DNA of 64,000 bases from Candidatus Hydrogenedentota bacterium (GTDB lineage Bacteria; Hydrogenedentota; Hydrogenedentia; Hydrogenedentales; SLHB01). The position numbers were made by a program, and so were the translations under genes. This document shows positions 52,094-60,952 of this stretch, piece after piece. Below the pieces are notes generated by a model that searched no databases, was not told the DNA's origin, and saw nothing but the letters and a program-made list of their open reading frames with translations. Location: assembly GCA_013359265.1 (NCBI GenBank), contig JABWCD010000003.1:124001-188000 (forward strand), read 5' to 3'. How positions within the stretch are numbered: position 1 is the first letter of the stretch; the number at the start of each line of letters is the position of its first letter.

Positions 52094-53861
52094 GCGTACG
52101 AATCCTCTCCTGGTCCGCGTTGAATTCGCTGAACGCGAACCGGTCCACTTCGTGATCGCCGTACCACACGCGCTCGAAAGCGCGGATGCTTGACTCGAAG
52201 ATGGGTGGTACCGCGGGCGCCGCGTGGCTCCGGCGTTGGAGTTCGCGGAGGTATTCGCGGTTGGACTTCGCTTTCGTGATGCGGATGAGTTCGCGGTGGG
52301 ACAAGACCGCGAGCGACGCCAGGAACAGTGCGCGCATCGCAAGCCGCAGATCGCCGCGCTCCATCAAGTCGCGTGCGAGGGTCAGCCAACCGTCTTCGGG
52401 GAGTGCGTCCGCGGACACGTCTTCGTCTTCGAGGTTCGGCGTGACGAGCACGGGAGCGGCAACAGCGGCGATCGGCTGCACCTTGCGCTGTTTGTAGATG
52501 CGATACACAATGATGGCGAGGGCGGCGAGCAGCGCGCCGAACACCAGGAACCATAGAGTCCGCTGGGTGTTCACCCACGCGTCCGCAGAACCGCTCGACG
52601 CTCCCCGCCGCCGGTCCCCGCCGTAAAGCGCCTCAACCAGCCACTTGATGAAATCAACGAGCCATTTGAATAGGTCCGCGATGGACTCTTGCACCGCCCG
52701 GATAAAGTGCGTAACGAAATTGTCTTTGAATGCGTCTTCGGGGATTTCTTTCGGCATGCGCCAGATGTATTCGGCCTTCTGTAATTCGGCGGCAATCGCC
52801 TCGTCGAGTTCCCGCGGCTGCACGATGGGCGCCGACCGGCCCGCTTCCTGTGCGTGCACCGGGCAGGGAAGTGCAATTGACGCCGCCAACGCCGCAGCGA
52901 TCAGGAGAACCATGTGCGCGCCTTTTGACGCGATGACGCGGCGCAGCGCAATGAGCAGGTCTTCGCCGGAACTGAGCGACTCGCCATGAAAACAGCGCAA
53001 CGCGTACGCCGCTTTCATTACCGGATCGAGGCAGAGTGATGCGACGCCGACGCAGATGGCGAAGAAGGTCGAATTGTAGTAGTTGCCGCCCATGGTGACC
53101 ATGAGATCGATGCCAAGCATCGAGTTCAACAGTTGCGGAAGGGCGATGATCAGAATCCCGATGTTAAATGCGACGAGCATGCCGATCGGGCTGAGCGGCA
53201 CGAGAATGATGCAATACATCGTGATCAACGCGCCGACGTAGACCTGGCCCCAGTCAGGCGAAACTACCTGCGCAATGGGCACCATGGCCAGGATCATGCC
53301 CGCACCGACCATAAGCGGCAATGGACTGAACAGCCAAATCACTTGGAGACCCTGCTTTTGCCAGCGGCGCGCCTCGGTCCACGCGCGCTTGGCGATGGCG
53401 GCGACGCCGTTATCTTCGTCCGCTCCGAAGACCGTCGCGTTCTGGTAGAAGGCGTAGACCATACCAAACGGCACCATCAGGATGAATGCCACGGGAAGAA
53501 CAAAGAATCCAGTGGACTGAATGAGCGTCTGTGTAGATATGAGCCGCACGATGCGCGCAATTCTCCACGCGCCGGTGTCGCTGCCTGCGAGGTTGGCGCG
53601 CATCTTCGTGCAAGATACGGCCTGCCAGCATTTCATCCAGATGAACGACGCGGCGACGGCAAGGGCGGACGTGTCCACATGGCGGTACGCGAACGCACCC
53701 TGCGCCATGTCGGCCCAGAAATAGAGAAACGCGAGCACGAACGGAAGCGAGCCGACATAGTACGGCGTGAGCACGTCGAGCGGAGCGAGGCGCACCTGGT
53801 GGAGCGAGGCCTCGGCAATCTCGAGCAGGGTCATGCCGTCTTTGGGCCGCCGCTTTTTCAT
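52077..53861 (-). CDS. DUF4129-domain membrane protein with N-terminal multi-pass region
   Basis: 594 residues. Residues 1-310 have about seven membrane helices. A second hydrophobic segment resembling an internal signal (MVLLIAAALAASIALPCPVH), a soluble linker and a further helix (TLWFLVFGALLAALAIIVYR) precede the C-terminal DUF4129 domain (LMERGDLRLAMRALFLASLA, YLRELQRRSHAAPAVPPIFE, RAFERVWYGDHEVDRFAFSE). DUF4129 is normally a transglutaminase-associated tail; here no transglutaminase is present. The stop overlaps the DUF4350 start. Confidence 0.85.
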   Translation of the reverse strand: MKKRRPKDGMTLLEIAEASLHQVRLAPLDVLTPYYVGSLPFVLAFLYFWADMAQGAFAYRHVDTSALAVAASFIWMKCWQAVSCTKMRANLAGSDTGAWRIARIVRLISTQTLIQSTGFFVLPVAFILMVPFGMVYAFYQNATVFGADEDNGVAAIAKRAWTEARRWQKQGLQVIWLFSPLPLMVGAGMILAMVPIAQVVSPDWGQVYVGALITMYCIILVPLSPIGMLVAFNIGILIIALPQLLNSMLGIDLMVTMGGNYYNSTFFAICVGVASLCLDPVMKAAYALRCFHGESLSSGEDLLIALRRVIASKGAHMVLLIAAALAASIALPCPVHAQEAGRSAPIVQPRELDEAIAAELQKAEYIWRMPKEIPEDAFKDNFVTHFIRAVQESIADLFKWLVDFIKWLVEALYGGDRRRGASSGSADAWVNTQRTLWFLVFGALLAALAIIVYRIYKQRKVQPIAAVAAPVLVTPNLEDEDVSADALPEDGWLTLARDLMERGDLRLAMRALFLASLAVLSHRELIRITKAKSNREYLRELQRRSHAAPAVPPIFESSIRAFERVWYGDHEVDRFAFSEFNADQERIRTLAKQQ

Positions 53862-54190
53862 TCGTCACCAAGCGTGAGTGTGTCGGCCGCCCAGAACGAT
53901 TCGTCGTGGAATTCCGACGGGATGTTGAGCAGGAGCCGGCCCATAACGTAAAAGCAAATCCAGAGCAGGAACAGGCCCGCGGCAAACTGGCCGAACTGCA
54001 CAACGCCGCTGATTCGCCATTTCTTTTCGGCGTCGCCGCCGGCGAGTTTCACGAGGCACGAGGAGCACACGACGCGGTCCTCGTGCTCGGTGACGCATTC
54101 GCGGCAAAAGTAGCGCCGGCACTCCGGGCACCGCGCCACGGCCTCGCGCTGCGCGTGGTTGCGGCACCGCTGGTGTGCGAGCGTGCTCAC
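53858..54190 (-). CDS. B-box-like zinc-finger membrane protein
   Basis: 110 residues. Zinc-binding Cys/His array CRNHAQREAVARCPECRRYF, CRECVTEHEDRVVCSSCLVK (B-box-type spacing), then one transmembrane helix (FAAGLFLLWICFYVMGRLLL). Overlaps its downstream neighbour by 4 bases. The next upstream gene encodes a membrane protein and the one above it another B-box protein, so these appear to act together. Confidence 0.75.
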   Translation of the reverse strand: MSTLAHQRCRNHAQREAVARCPECRRYFCRECVTEHEDRVVCSSCLVKLAGGDAEKKWRISGVVQFGQFAAGLFLLWICFYVMGRLLLNIPSEFHDESFWAADTLTLGDE

Positions 54191-55227
54191 GCCTGTCCGC
54201 TTTCGCCGCCGGCAACGCGCTGCTGTTCGGCCTGCACCGCCGCGGCCCTGCGCCAGACGCGCAGGTTATAGAGGCCAAAAGCGCCGACCGCGCTATTGAC
54301 GATAAAGTTGATCGCATTGCCGACAGTGATGAAACCGGATTGGACAACCTCCGCGGCTGCCGCGTCCGGAGATTGTTGGAGTGCTTGGACAACAATGGCG
54401 ACGTAGAGCATGACAGTCAGCATGATTACGTTAAAGACCAGCGCGACCCAGATCGGCGTGCGCACCGACCGCGGGACGTCGCTGCCCTGCTGCCGGATTG
54501 CCGAGGCGAGGACCAACGCCAACACCGTACCGGTCGAGACGAGCGATACGCTGGGTGGAATGGCGTCGCGGTAGAAAATCACGACAGCGCCCAGAATCGC
54601 GTCGAACAGCAGCATGACAAAGAGGGCGAGGTGCAGCCGGCCCGAATCCTTTCGCACCATCGCGGCGGCTTCGCGCAAGTTTGCGGCGCGATCGACGCGT
54701 TGCGCGGCGGCGGCGGACATTTCGCCCGCCGTTCCTTGCACGCCTTCGATCACCGCGCGCAGGTACTCGACGACGCGTTCCGCGGTGTACAAGCGGCCGA
54801 GGCAGTAGAGCGGTTCTTCGTGCACCGCCGTGAGGATATGGCACTGGCAGGTGGGTCCGAACGCCGTGTTGATGAGCAGGAGGCCGAGAAACATGCCGCC
54901 GATTATCAACACGACGACTTGTGCGACGGGGTCCCACTGGTTGGCGTAGCCCGCGGCGGCGAACGTCGCGAACAGCCCGGCGATGATTCCAAGGATGAAG
55001 CTGAGCACCGCGCCCGCGCCTGTTTTCTGAATCGTGAGCGATTGAATATCTGCCAGGTAGAACCGCTTATAGCGTTCGTAGTTGTACGAATTCGTGGCGA
55101 CGAGGAGATGGTCGCCGCCGAGGTAGAGGCGCTGCTTCTCGTTGACAAAGAGGCCGAACAGCCGCTTTGCCCTTCCGGGCAGCCGATTGTACTCGTGATT
55201 GATTGAGGTTTGTGGCGCAGCGCTCAT
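54187..55227 (-). CDS. Multi-pass membrane protein of the zinc-finger cluster
   Basis: 346 residues from ATG 55227. N-terminal soluble part (EKQRLYLGGDHLLVATNSYN, a PH-like strand pattern before VLSFILGIIAGLFATFAAAG), two helices, a middle with TCQCHILTAVHEEPLYCLGR, coiled segment, then three or four more helices. No recognised family. Four-base overlap with the B-box gene and a 2-base gap to the next gene upstream point to one operon. Confidence 0.7.
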   Translation of the reverse strand: MSAAPQTSINHEYNRLPGRAKRLFGLFVNEKQRLYLGGDHLLVATNSYNYERYKRFYLADIQSLTIQKTGAGAVLSFILGIIAGLFATFAAAGYANQWDPVAQVVVLIIGGMFLGLLLINTAFGPTCQCHILTAVHEEPLYCLGRLYTAERVVEYLRAVIEGVQGTAGEMSAAAAQRVDRAANLREAAAMVRKDSGRLHLALFVMLLFDAILGAVVIFYRDAIPPSVSLVSTGTVLALVLASAIRQQGSDVPRSVRTPIWVALVFNVIMLTVMLYVAIVVQALQQSPDAAAAEVVQSGFITVGNAINFIVNSAVGAFGLYNLRVWRRAAAVQAEQQRVAGGESGQA

Positions 55228-55229
55228 GT

Positions 55230-55826
55230 TCAGTAGAAGACCCCATAAAACATGAGTCCCAAGTAGGCAACCGCAACTGGAAGCTCTACAATCCCGAGAA
55301 CCAGAGCTACAACTGTCCGCGCCCTTCCAGGTGACACAATACTCCGTGGCTTGTGTCGATATCGTATGCACAAGTACAAAGCGGCTGCCGCCAAGAAAAC
55401 CGTCACATATGGCATGCACGGCAACACAACTGCGCCGGCTACCGTAAGTGTCAGCGCCTGCGCGTCGTAGAGATACCGCTCGTGCTCAAGCGAGTCCATC
55501 GTACGCTTCTCTTTGGCGGCTTCGAGACACTTTGGACAGAGGTGTTTGTTGTCGAGTTCTACGTCGCACAGCGCGCAGAGGAACCGGCCGCATCCGTCGC
55601 ACGGTACCACGGCTTTTTTCGTCGGGTGGTAGAAGCAACTGCTCTCCCCCTCGACCATCAGCGTTTCGCCCTTTTGCGCGGGGGCGTGCGCGCGGTAGTA
55701 CGCGGGGAACACGAGGAAGCGAAGGGGCGTGCTGCATGCCGGGCACGCGACGAGGTCCTGCGTGTTCAACGCAGTCGCCGGCAGCCGCGTGCGGCAGCGA
55801 TCACACGTGAGCGATGCGGCGCCCAT
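55230..55826 (-). CDS. Zinc-ribbon plus B-box membrane protein
   Basis: 198 residues. CDRCRTRLPATALNTQDLVA followed by CPACSTPL is a zinc ribbon; CFYHPTKKAVVPCDGCGRFL, CALCDVELDNKHLCPKCLEA is a second B-box-like array. Three membrane helices follow (LTVAGAVVLPCMPYVTVFLA onwards). Probably a membrane-associated regulator or adaptor. Confidence 0.75.
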   Translation of the reverse strand: MGAASLTCDRCRTRLPATALNTQDLVACPACSTPLRFLVFPAYYRAHAPAQKGETLMVEGESSCFYHPTKKAVVPCDGCGRFLCALCDVELDNKHLCPKCLEAAKEKRTMDSLEHERYLYDAQALTLTVAGAVVLPCMPYVTVFLAAAALYLCIRYRHKPRSIVSPGRARTVVALVLGIVELPVAVAYLGLMFYGVFY

Positions 55827-55838
55827 ACGCAGCCCGGA

Positions 55839-56618
55839 CTATTTCCGGATGACGCGGGTGCTGCAGATGTGATCGTGCAGCGCGCGTTTTTGGTCGTCGA
55901 ACGCCGCGATGATGAACCCGATCATCAGGGTAAGCGCGCTAAGCATGAGCGCCCAGTATCGTGCGAAGGCGCGCAGGTATGTGATGGGTTGCCCTTCGGC
56001 CGTGACGATTTTGAGCCCGCACGCCATCTTGCCCGGCGTGGCGCCGAAGCGTCCGTTAAAGAAGGTGTAGTAGGTTATGCCAAGTGCGAAGCTAACGAGG
56101 TTCAGCACGATTTGCATGCCGACCACGGCGTCGTTGTTGTCCCCGCCGACGGCGGCGCCAAGGCCGACCATCATGCCGAGGATGAAATTCACGATGCCGA
56201 GGATAATTCCATCGAGGAAGTACGCGGCAAACCGAATCCAGAACCCGGCGTAGCGCATCTCGCCGACCATGGGCGCGCCCTCGCGCAGGCGCTGCACGAA
56301 GACGGGTTTGCACGCGGCGCACACGTACGCGCCCTGGTATTGGATGACTTCGTCCTCGGGGAACGCGCGGTGGCACGAACTGCACACGACCATCGGCCGG
56401 TCCGACTGGCCCATGGCGGCCTCCGCGCCCATGGAGGGCGCGCTCGCCATCCCGCCTCCCGGCGCGGGCTGCGCCTGGCTCAAGGGCAGCCAGTTCGCCA
56501 TGCCGTCGCGCCAGACGAGCATGTCCTGCGTGACAGTTCCCTGCACGACCATATTGGAGAATTCCTGGTCGGTATACGGACCGAACCGTTGATTGTTTTG
56601 CGCGTAGTACCAAGGCAT
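55839..56618 (-). CDS. GYF_2 / zinc-ribbon / RDD-family membrane protein
   Basis: 259 residues from ATG 56618. N-terminal GYF_2 domain (WYYAQNNQRFGPYTDQEFSN, TQDMLVWRDGMANWLPL, about 2-48), a Met/Gly/Ala linker, a zinc ribbon (CSSCHRAFPEDEVIQYQGAY then VCAACKP) and a three-helix RDD domain (YAGFWIRFAAYFLDGIILGI, GRFGATPGKMACGLKIV). First gene of the MoxR cluster in transcription order. RDD proteins are small transporters or carriers of uncertain ligand. Confidence 0.88.
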   Translation of the reverse strand: MPWYYAQNNQRFGPYTDQEFSNMVVQGTVTQDMLVWRDGMANWLPLSQAQPAPGGGMASAPSMGAEAAMGQSDRPMVVCSSCHRAFPEDEVIQYQGAYVCAACKPVFVQRLREGAPMVGEMRYAGFWIRFAAYFLDGIILGIVNFILGMMVGLGAAVGGDNNDAVVGMQIVLNLVSFALGITYYTFFNGRFGATPGKMACGLKIVTAEGQPITYLRAFARYWALMLSALTLMIGFIIAAFDDQKRALHDHICSTRVIRK

Positions 56619-56751
56619 GGGCGTGGCGTCCTTTCGCGGATTATGCATGGCCCCTGCGCCATGCACCACCACCAGCATAGCGAAGCGGGATTGGGCGCTC
56701 AAGCGGGCGCGCGATACTCACGGTCTGGTAGAATCTTGGCAGGTTCAATTC

Positions 56752-57075
56752 ATGCAGGACTTCCTCGCTACGATTCAACAGTTGGTAGCATCGGGCGACG
56801 TGCGCATCTCGGAGCATGGTTACGTTGAGTTGGCCGAAGATGGAATTCTGGTTGCAGAACTCCTGGACGGAGTCGATCGCGCGCACGTGATCGAGGAGTA
56901 CCCAACGTACCCGAAATGACCGTGTATACTTGTGTTGCAGCGGGACCACGCCGGCCAGCCGGTCCATGCCGTGTGGGGTATACCGCGTGGGACGAGTTCG
57001 CCCGTAGTGCTTGTGACGGCGTATCGGCCTGACCCGATAAAGTGGACTGACGACTTTCGCCGGAGAAAACTATGA
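56752..57075 (+). pseudogene. DUF4258 gene interrupted by one in-frame TGA (toxin-like)
   Basis: From ATG 56752 the frame reads MQDFLATIQQLVASGDVRIS, EHGYVELAEDGILVAELLDG, VDRAHVIEEYPTYPK and then TGA at 56917-56919. The same frame continues without another stop as PCILVLQRDHAGQPVHAVWG and SPVVLVTAYRPDPIKWTDDF before TGA 57073-57075, which is exactly the second half of a DUF4258 protein (ILVLQ, GxPxHxVWG, LVTAYRPDPxxW). So a single codon breaks a 107-codon gene; a GGA-to-TGA change is the simplest cause. The C-terminal TGA overlaps the ATG of the next gene. Only the first 55 residues should be made unless there is readthrough. Confidence 0.85.
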
Positions 57076-57287
57076 AGACGCGTAAACATACGAAGTTGGT
57101 GCATGAAGGTCGTTACGTGGCCGAGGTCGACGTGGAGTTGATTGAAACCGACGAGGGCTGGTCGCCCTGTTTGACCGTTGAGGACGCGAACAAGCTGGAT
57201 TCGGTACGCAGCGCACTTCGCAACGGAGATGTTCGCGCCGCGGCCGCGTGCGCGCGCGTGTACACGCTGACACCGGTGGCGTCGTAG
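57072..57287 (+). CDS. Small partner protein of the DUF4258 gene (antitoxin-like)
   Basis: 71 residues. VHEGRYVAEVDVELIETDEG, WSPCLTVEDANKLDSVRSAL, DVRAAAACARVYTLTPV. The protein is acidic in the first half, with a short HicB-like strand and helix pattern. Such genes are known downstream of DUF4258 genes and overlap them by 4 bases as here, which suggests an antitoxin or co-factor. No DNA-binding domain is visible. Intact, while its partner is interrupted. Confidence 0.6.
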   Translation: MKTRKHTKLVHEGRYVAEVDVELIETDEGWSPCLTVEDANKLDSVRSALRNGDVRAAAACARVYTLTPVAS

Positions 57288-57388
57288 TTCCTTTGGCTGT
57301 ACGCCGTCGATTTCAGTGGCGTCACTAATCTATCCGCGCCTTTCGCTCCACCAGGCACTTAACCCAAGCTACCGGTGACGCAGTACGC

Positions 57389-59008
57389 CTACGCCGGTGT
57401 ATCCAAGCTTACGTCATGGCGGCGGAACGCCCAGGCCACGCAGGGAACTGTCGCGATAGCAAACGTCATTAGAACTACCCACCCCACGGCGGCGCCGACG
57501 ATGCGGTTGTCGCCGAGCAGCAGCGAGACCGCGGCGCCGGCAAAAAACGCGATGACCCAGGCGATACTGATGAAGATTCCTTTCACCAGCATGAACAGCA
57601 ATTGACGTCCGAACACCTGAAAGTCTCCGGGACTGAACGCGGCGGTGCGCGTGGGCATCAGCAGAAACATCGTGTTCTCGATTCCGAAGAGCATGAGGTT
57701 CGTCGGCAGGCCGAACGCAAGTGCGATTGGGACAATCTCCGGCATCTTCATGAAATACGCGGCGAGCGCGGCGAGAAGCGTCTGCATGACCGTGCAAAGC
57801 AGCGTGGGCACGGTAAGCTGGCCAACGGCGAGCGACGTGGACGCGATCGGGAGCACTTTGAGCCAATCCATCTGCTCGATGTCGGTGCGGAAATCGAACC
57901 GAACCATCATCGAAAGCAGAATTGTGAGCCATGCGAACATGCCGATGGAAAGCAGCAGCAGGTTCTTGTGCTCTTCCGCGCCGCGCATGGCGGGCACGCC
58001 AATCGCCACGCTCAACAGCACCATCATGAGCAACACGCTGCGGCCGTTGCGCACGACGTTCGTGCATTGGCGCCACACAATGGGGCCGGCGCCCGCGAGC
58101 CACGGCAGGTGCGGCACGCGGCGGCCGCCCGCGGTGACGTTGGTCTGCGCCATGCCGCTGCGTTGGGCGCGCTGCATGCGCGTGTAGATGCGCTGGCTCA
58201 CGCGAATGGCGGTCTCGCGGTATTCCGCGTCGATCAAAACGATGATGGCAAATAGCACGGCGTTCATCGCCACGCAGACGCCCGCCCACAGCAGCATGTC
58301 GGGGAAGACCGCGTTTGCGGTCATGACGCGCGCAAACGGCTCGAAGGGCGCGAGCACGTAGCCCAGCCACGGCGATTCGCGGAGCAACACGACGAAACTT
58401 TCGCGGCCCGCCTCGCCGCGCGCCGCAAGAACGCGGCCCGCCGCGGCCGCCACGATTACGCCGACCGCATAGACAAGAAGTTTGCGGCCGCGGGTGTACG
58501 CGCGCTGCGAGAAGGATTCGCTGACGAGCAGCGCGGCCATCGTGAAGTACTGTATGAACACCAGCGAAAGGACGACGCCGACGTAGGCGGCGATCCACGT
58601 GGACGTAAATCGCAGCGCCATGACCGAGAAAATGAGCGCGCCGATCATTACGTTCAGCACCGTGCCAAGGAGCTTGTACGCGAGCACTTCGCGGCGGCCG
58701 AACGGCCCCGGGAAGAGGAATTCGACTTCGCCGGGCGAGAAGTAGATTGCGCGTTCGCCTGTCGAGGTCATGAGCGAGAGCATGCACATGCCCAGCAAGC
58801 CGAGCGGAACGAACGCGCTGAACTGTTGTACGTCGCCTTTCTCGCCGCGCATCGCGAGAAACACGGCGGGCGCAATCCACAGCACGACCAGCAACATGCC
58901 GAGGATAAACATGACGATGCCGCGGCGGGACTTCGCGCCGCGCACGGTCTTGCGCAGCATGGCGCGCCAGCGCAAGCGGATAAGAAAGAGCAGCGCGGGA
59001 TCGATCAT
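57389..59008 (-). CDS. ABC-type exporter membrane protein
   Basis: 539 residues from ATG 59008 (overlaps the ATPase gene by 4 bases). About 12 membrane helices. Matches the putative ABC-exporter family pattern: AIYFSPGEVEFLFPGPFGRR, FTMAALLVSESFSQRAYTRG, WLAGAGPIVWRQCTNVVRNG, RFDFRTDIEQMDWLKVLPIA. The DIEQ-W-LK-LP block is the hallmark that couples to the ATPase. Substrate unknown. Confidence 0.85.
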   Translation of the reverse strand: MIDPALLFLIRLRWRAMLRKTVRGAKSRRGIVMFILGMLLVVLWIAPAVFLAMRGEKGDVQQFSAFVPLGLLGMCMLSLMTSTGERAIYFSPGEVEFLFPGPFGRREVLAYKLLGTVLNVMIGALIFSVMALRFTSTWIAAYVGVVLSLVFIQYFTMAALLVSESFSQRAYTRGRKLLVYAVGVIVAAAAGRVLAARGEAGRESFVVLLRESPWLGYVLAPFEPFARVMTANAVFPDMLLWAGVCVAMNAVLFAIIVLIDAEYRETAIRVSQRIYTRMQRAQRSGMAQTNVTAGGRRVPHLPWLAGAGPIVWRQCTNVVRNGRSVLLMMVLLSVAIGVPAMRGAEEHKNLLLLSIGMFAWLTILLSMMVRFDFRTDIEQMDWLKVLPIASTSLAVGQLTVPTLLCTVMQTLLAALAAYFMKMPEIVPIALAFGLPTNLMLFGIENTMFLLMPTRTAAFSPGDFQVFGRQLLFMLVKGIFISIAWVIAFFAGAAVSLLLGDNRIVGAAVGWVVLMTFAIATVPCVAWAFRRHDVSLDTPA

Positions 59009-59769
59009 GAGACGCCGGATTCGGCCGTTTCGGCGCTGCCTTCCGTGGCGTGGAAGAAAATTTCTTCGAGGGACGCGTCGCCCCCGACTCCGGTAAACGC
59101 GGTGCGCGCGCCGCTCATGCTGCCGAAATAGATGCGCTTGCCCTTGTGAAGGATGAGCAGGTGCGTGCACATATCTTCGACGAGTTCGAGCAGGTGCGAG
59201 CTGACGACGACGGACGCTCCGAGTTGCACGCGTTCGAGGATCGAGTCCTTCATCGTGCGGATGCCGCGCGGATCGAGGCCCACGTGCGGTTCGTCGAACA
59301 TGATGACCTGCGGGTCGTGAAGATACGCACAGCAGATCGCGACTTTCTGCCGCATGCCGCGGGAGAGCTCCTGCGCGACGGTCCTGCGCTTCGCCGTGAG
59401 GTCGAACCGGTGCAGGAGCGCCTCGCCGCGCTCCCGCCAATCCGCCACGCGATACGCCATCGCGACGAATTCGAGGTGCTCCCAAATCGTCAAGGTGTCG
59501 AACAATTTCGGGTCGTCCGGTACGTAGGCGAGCTTGCGCTTCGCCGCGATGGCGTCGGACACAATATCGTGCCCCGCCACGGTGAGCGTGCCGCTCGTCG
59601 GCGGAATGATGCCCGCGACGCTGCGGAGCGTGGACGTCTTACCGGCGCCATTCGGACCGACAAGGCCGAGAATTTCGCCGGGGTTCACCTCAAAACTGAG
59701 ATCGTTGACCGCGACGGTGTCGCGATACGTTTTGTTGAAATTTTGGACGTGGATCACGGTAGTGCGCAC
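59005..59769 (-). CDS. ABC transporter ATP-binding protein
   Basis: 254 residues. Walker A LVGPNGAGKTSTLRSV, Q-loop YVPDDPKLFDTLTIWEHLEF, signature LSRGMRQKVAICCAYLHDPQ, Walker B VIMFDEPHVGLDPRGI, H-loop VVSSHLLELVEDMC. Pairs with the exporter gene overlapping its stop. Note that the signature is LSRGM rather than LSGGQ, which is common in this family. Confidence 0.93.
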   Translation of the reverse strand: MRTTVIHVQNFNKTYRDTVAVNDLSFEVNPGEILGLVGPNGAGKTSTLRSVAGIIPPTSGTLTVAGHDIVSDAIAAKRKLAYVPDDPKLFDTLTIWEHLEFVAMAYRVADWRERGEALLHRFDLTAKRRTVAQELSRGMRQKVAICCAYLHDPQVIMFDEPHVGLDPRGIRTMKDSILERVQLGASVVVSSHLLELVEDMCTHLLILHKGKRIYFGSMSGARTAFTGVGGDASLEEIFFHATEGSAETAESGVS

Positions 59770-59915
59770 CCAATAACGGAGAATGAGAATCGAAGTATGG
59801 TGCCATTGCGTGTGACGCTAACACAAGCTTGCGCGGATCGAGTCACGGGCACAGTAGAAGCGGAATTACCGTTCCGCGCCCCACGGTGTCGCGCGCGAAT
59901 ACATAAAAGGCGAAG

Positions 59916-60869
59916 TTACTTGGCCGGTTCTTCCGCGCCTTGGCCGGTGGTCCATTCGATTGTGCGCGACAAACCGTCGCGCACGCCGACGGCCGGCGTG
60001 TAACCGAACGCATCGTGCGCCCTGGCGATGCTCGCCTGCGACCACGGAATCTCGCCCGGGCGAGGGGGCTCGAAGGAGGGCTGCACGGTAACGTTCATAA
60101 TTTCGCCAAGCATGCGCAGAATCTCTAGCACGCTGGTGCTCGCGCCGCAGGCGACGTTGAAAATACCGGACAGAGGACTCGGCGCTTCCATCGCGCGGAT
60201 GTTCGCATCCACGACGTTGTCGATGTAGGTGAAGTCGCGCGACTGTTTGCCATCGCCGAATACGATGGGCGCCTGACCCGCGCGGATGGCGCTAATGAAT
60301 AGCGGAATCGCCGCGGCGTAGGGCGAGTTCGGGTCTTGCTTGGGGCCGAAAACGTTGAAGAAGCGAAGCCCAACGATCTCCATGGTGTACAGTGCCGCGA
60401 ATACGCGCGCGTAGTTCTCGACGGCGAATTTGGAGACGGCGTAGGGCGACATGGGCGCACAGGGGCGGTCTTCGGCGAGCGGCCCGGCGTTCGCCGCTCC
60501 ATAGACGGATGACGACGATGCGTAGATGATCCGTTTCACGTCGGCGGTGCGGCACGCAAGAAACAAGTTGACGCTGCCGGTGACGTTCACGCCGTTCGTG
60601 GCGTCGGGACTGGCAATCGATCGTTGCACGGACGGCAGCGCGGCGAAGTGGAAACAGTAGTCAATCTCGTCCACGGCCTTCTGCACGATTTCGCGATCGG
60701 TAATGCTGCCTTCGACAAGGTGAATCGAATTGACGATGCCGAACAGGTTGGACAGGCGGCCCGTCGAAAAGTCGTCGAGCACGCGGACGTCGTGGCCGCG
60801 CCCAACAAGCGCATGCACAAGATGACTGCCGATGAAACCGGCCCCGCCGGTAACGAGAATGCGCGACAC
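59916..60869 (-). CDS. NAD-dependent sugar epimerase/dehydratase
   Basis: 317 residues. Rossmann motif VTGGAGFIGSHLVHAL, DDFSTGRLSNL, IIYASSSSVYG (Ser), YAVSKFAVENY (YxxxK), GLRFFNVFGPKQDPNSPYAA. Typical extended SDR of UDP-glucose/GlcNAc 4-epimerase type, producing sugar nucleotides for surface polysaccharide. The exact sugar is undecided. Confidence 0.92.
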   Translation of the reverse strand: MSRILVTGGAGFIGSHLVHALVGRGHDVRVLDDFSTGRLSNLFGIVNSIHLVEGSITDREIVQKAVDEIDYCFHFAALPSVQRSIASPDATNGVNVTGSVNLFLACRTADVKRIIYASSSSVYGAANAGPLAEDRPCAPMSPYAVSKFAVENYARVFAALYTMEIVGLRFFNVFGPKQDPNSPYAAAIPLFISAIRAGQAPIVFGDGKQSRDFTYIDNVVDANIRAMEAPSPLSGIFNVACGASTSVLEILRMLGEIMNVTVQPSFEPPRPGEIPWSQASIARAHDAFGYTPAVGVRDGLSRTIEWTTGQGAEEPAK

Positions 60870-60908
60870 GAATGGCCCTCCGGATGCGGATTATAGCCAG
60901 GTAACGAG

Positions 60909-60935
60909 TAGTTAGGAAGCGAGGTAGTTAGGATG
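60909..60935. repeat. GTTAGGAAGCGAGGTAGTTAGG repeat
   Basis: AGTTAGGAAGCGAGGTAGTT then AGGATGCAAC. Fourth copy of the family at 1828, 3329 and 5621, between the epimerase and the secreted glycoside-hydrolase-like gene. Confidence 0.65.
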
Positions 60936-60952
60936 CAACATAAGATGCATTA

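Noticed and set aside
56917-56919. TGA in DUF4258 as selenocysteine or a recoded glycine codon
   Set aside because: Other genes here stop at TGA in positions fixed by overlapping neighbours (for example coaX and nadC), no SECIS-like hairpin was seen, and the family has no Sec at this site.
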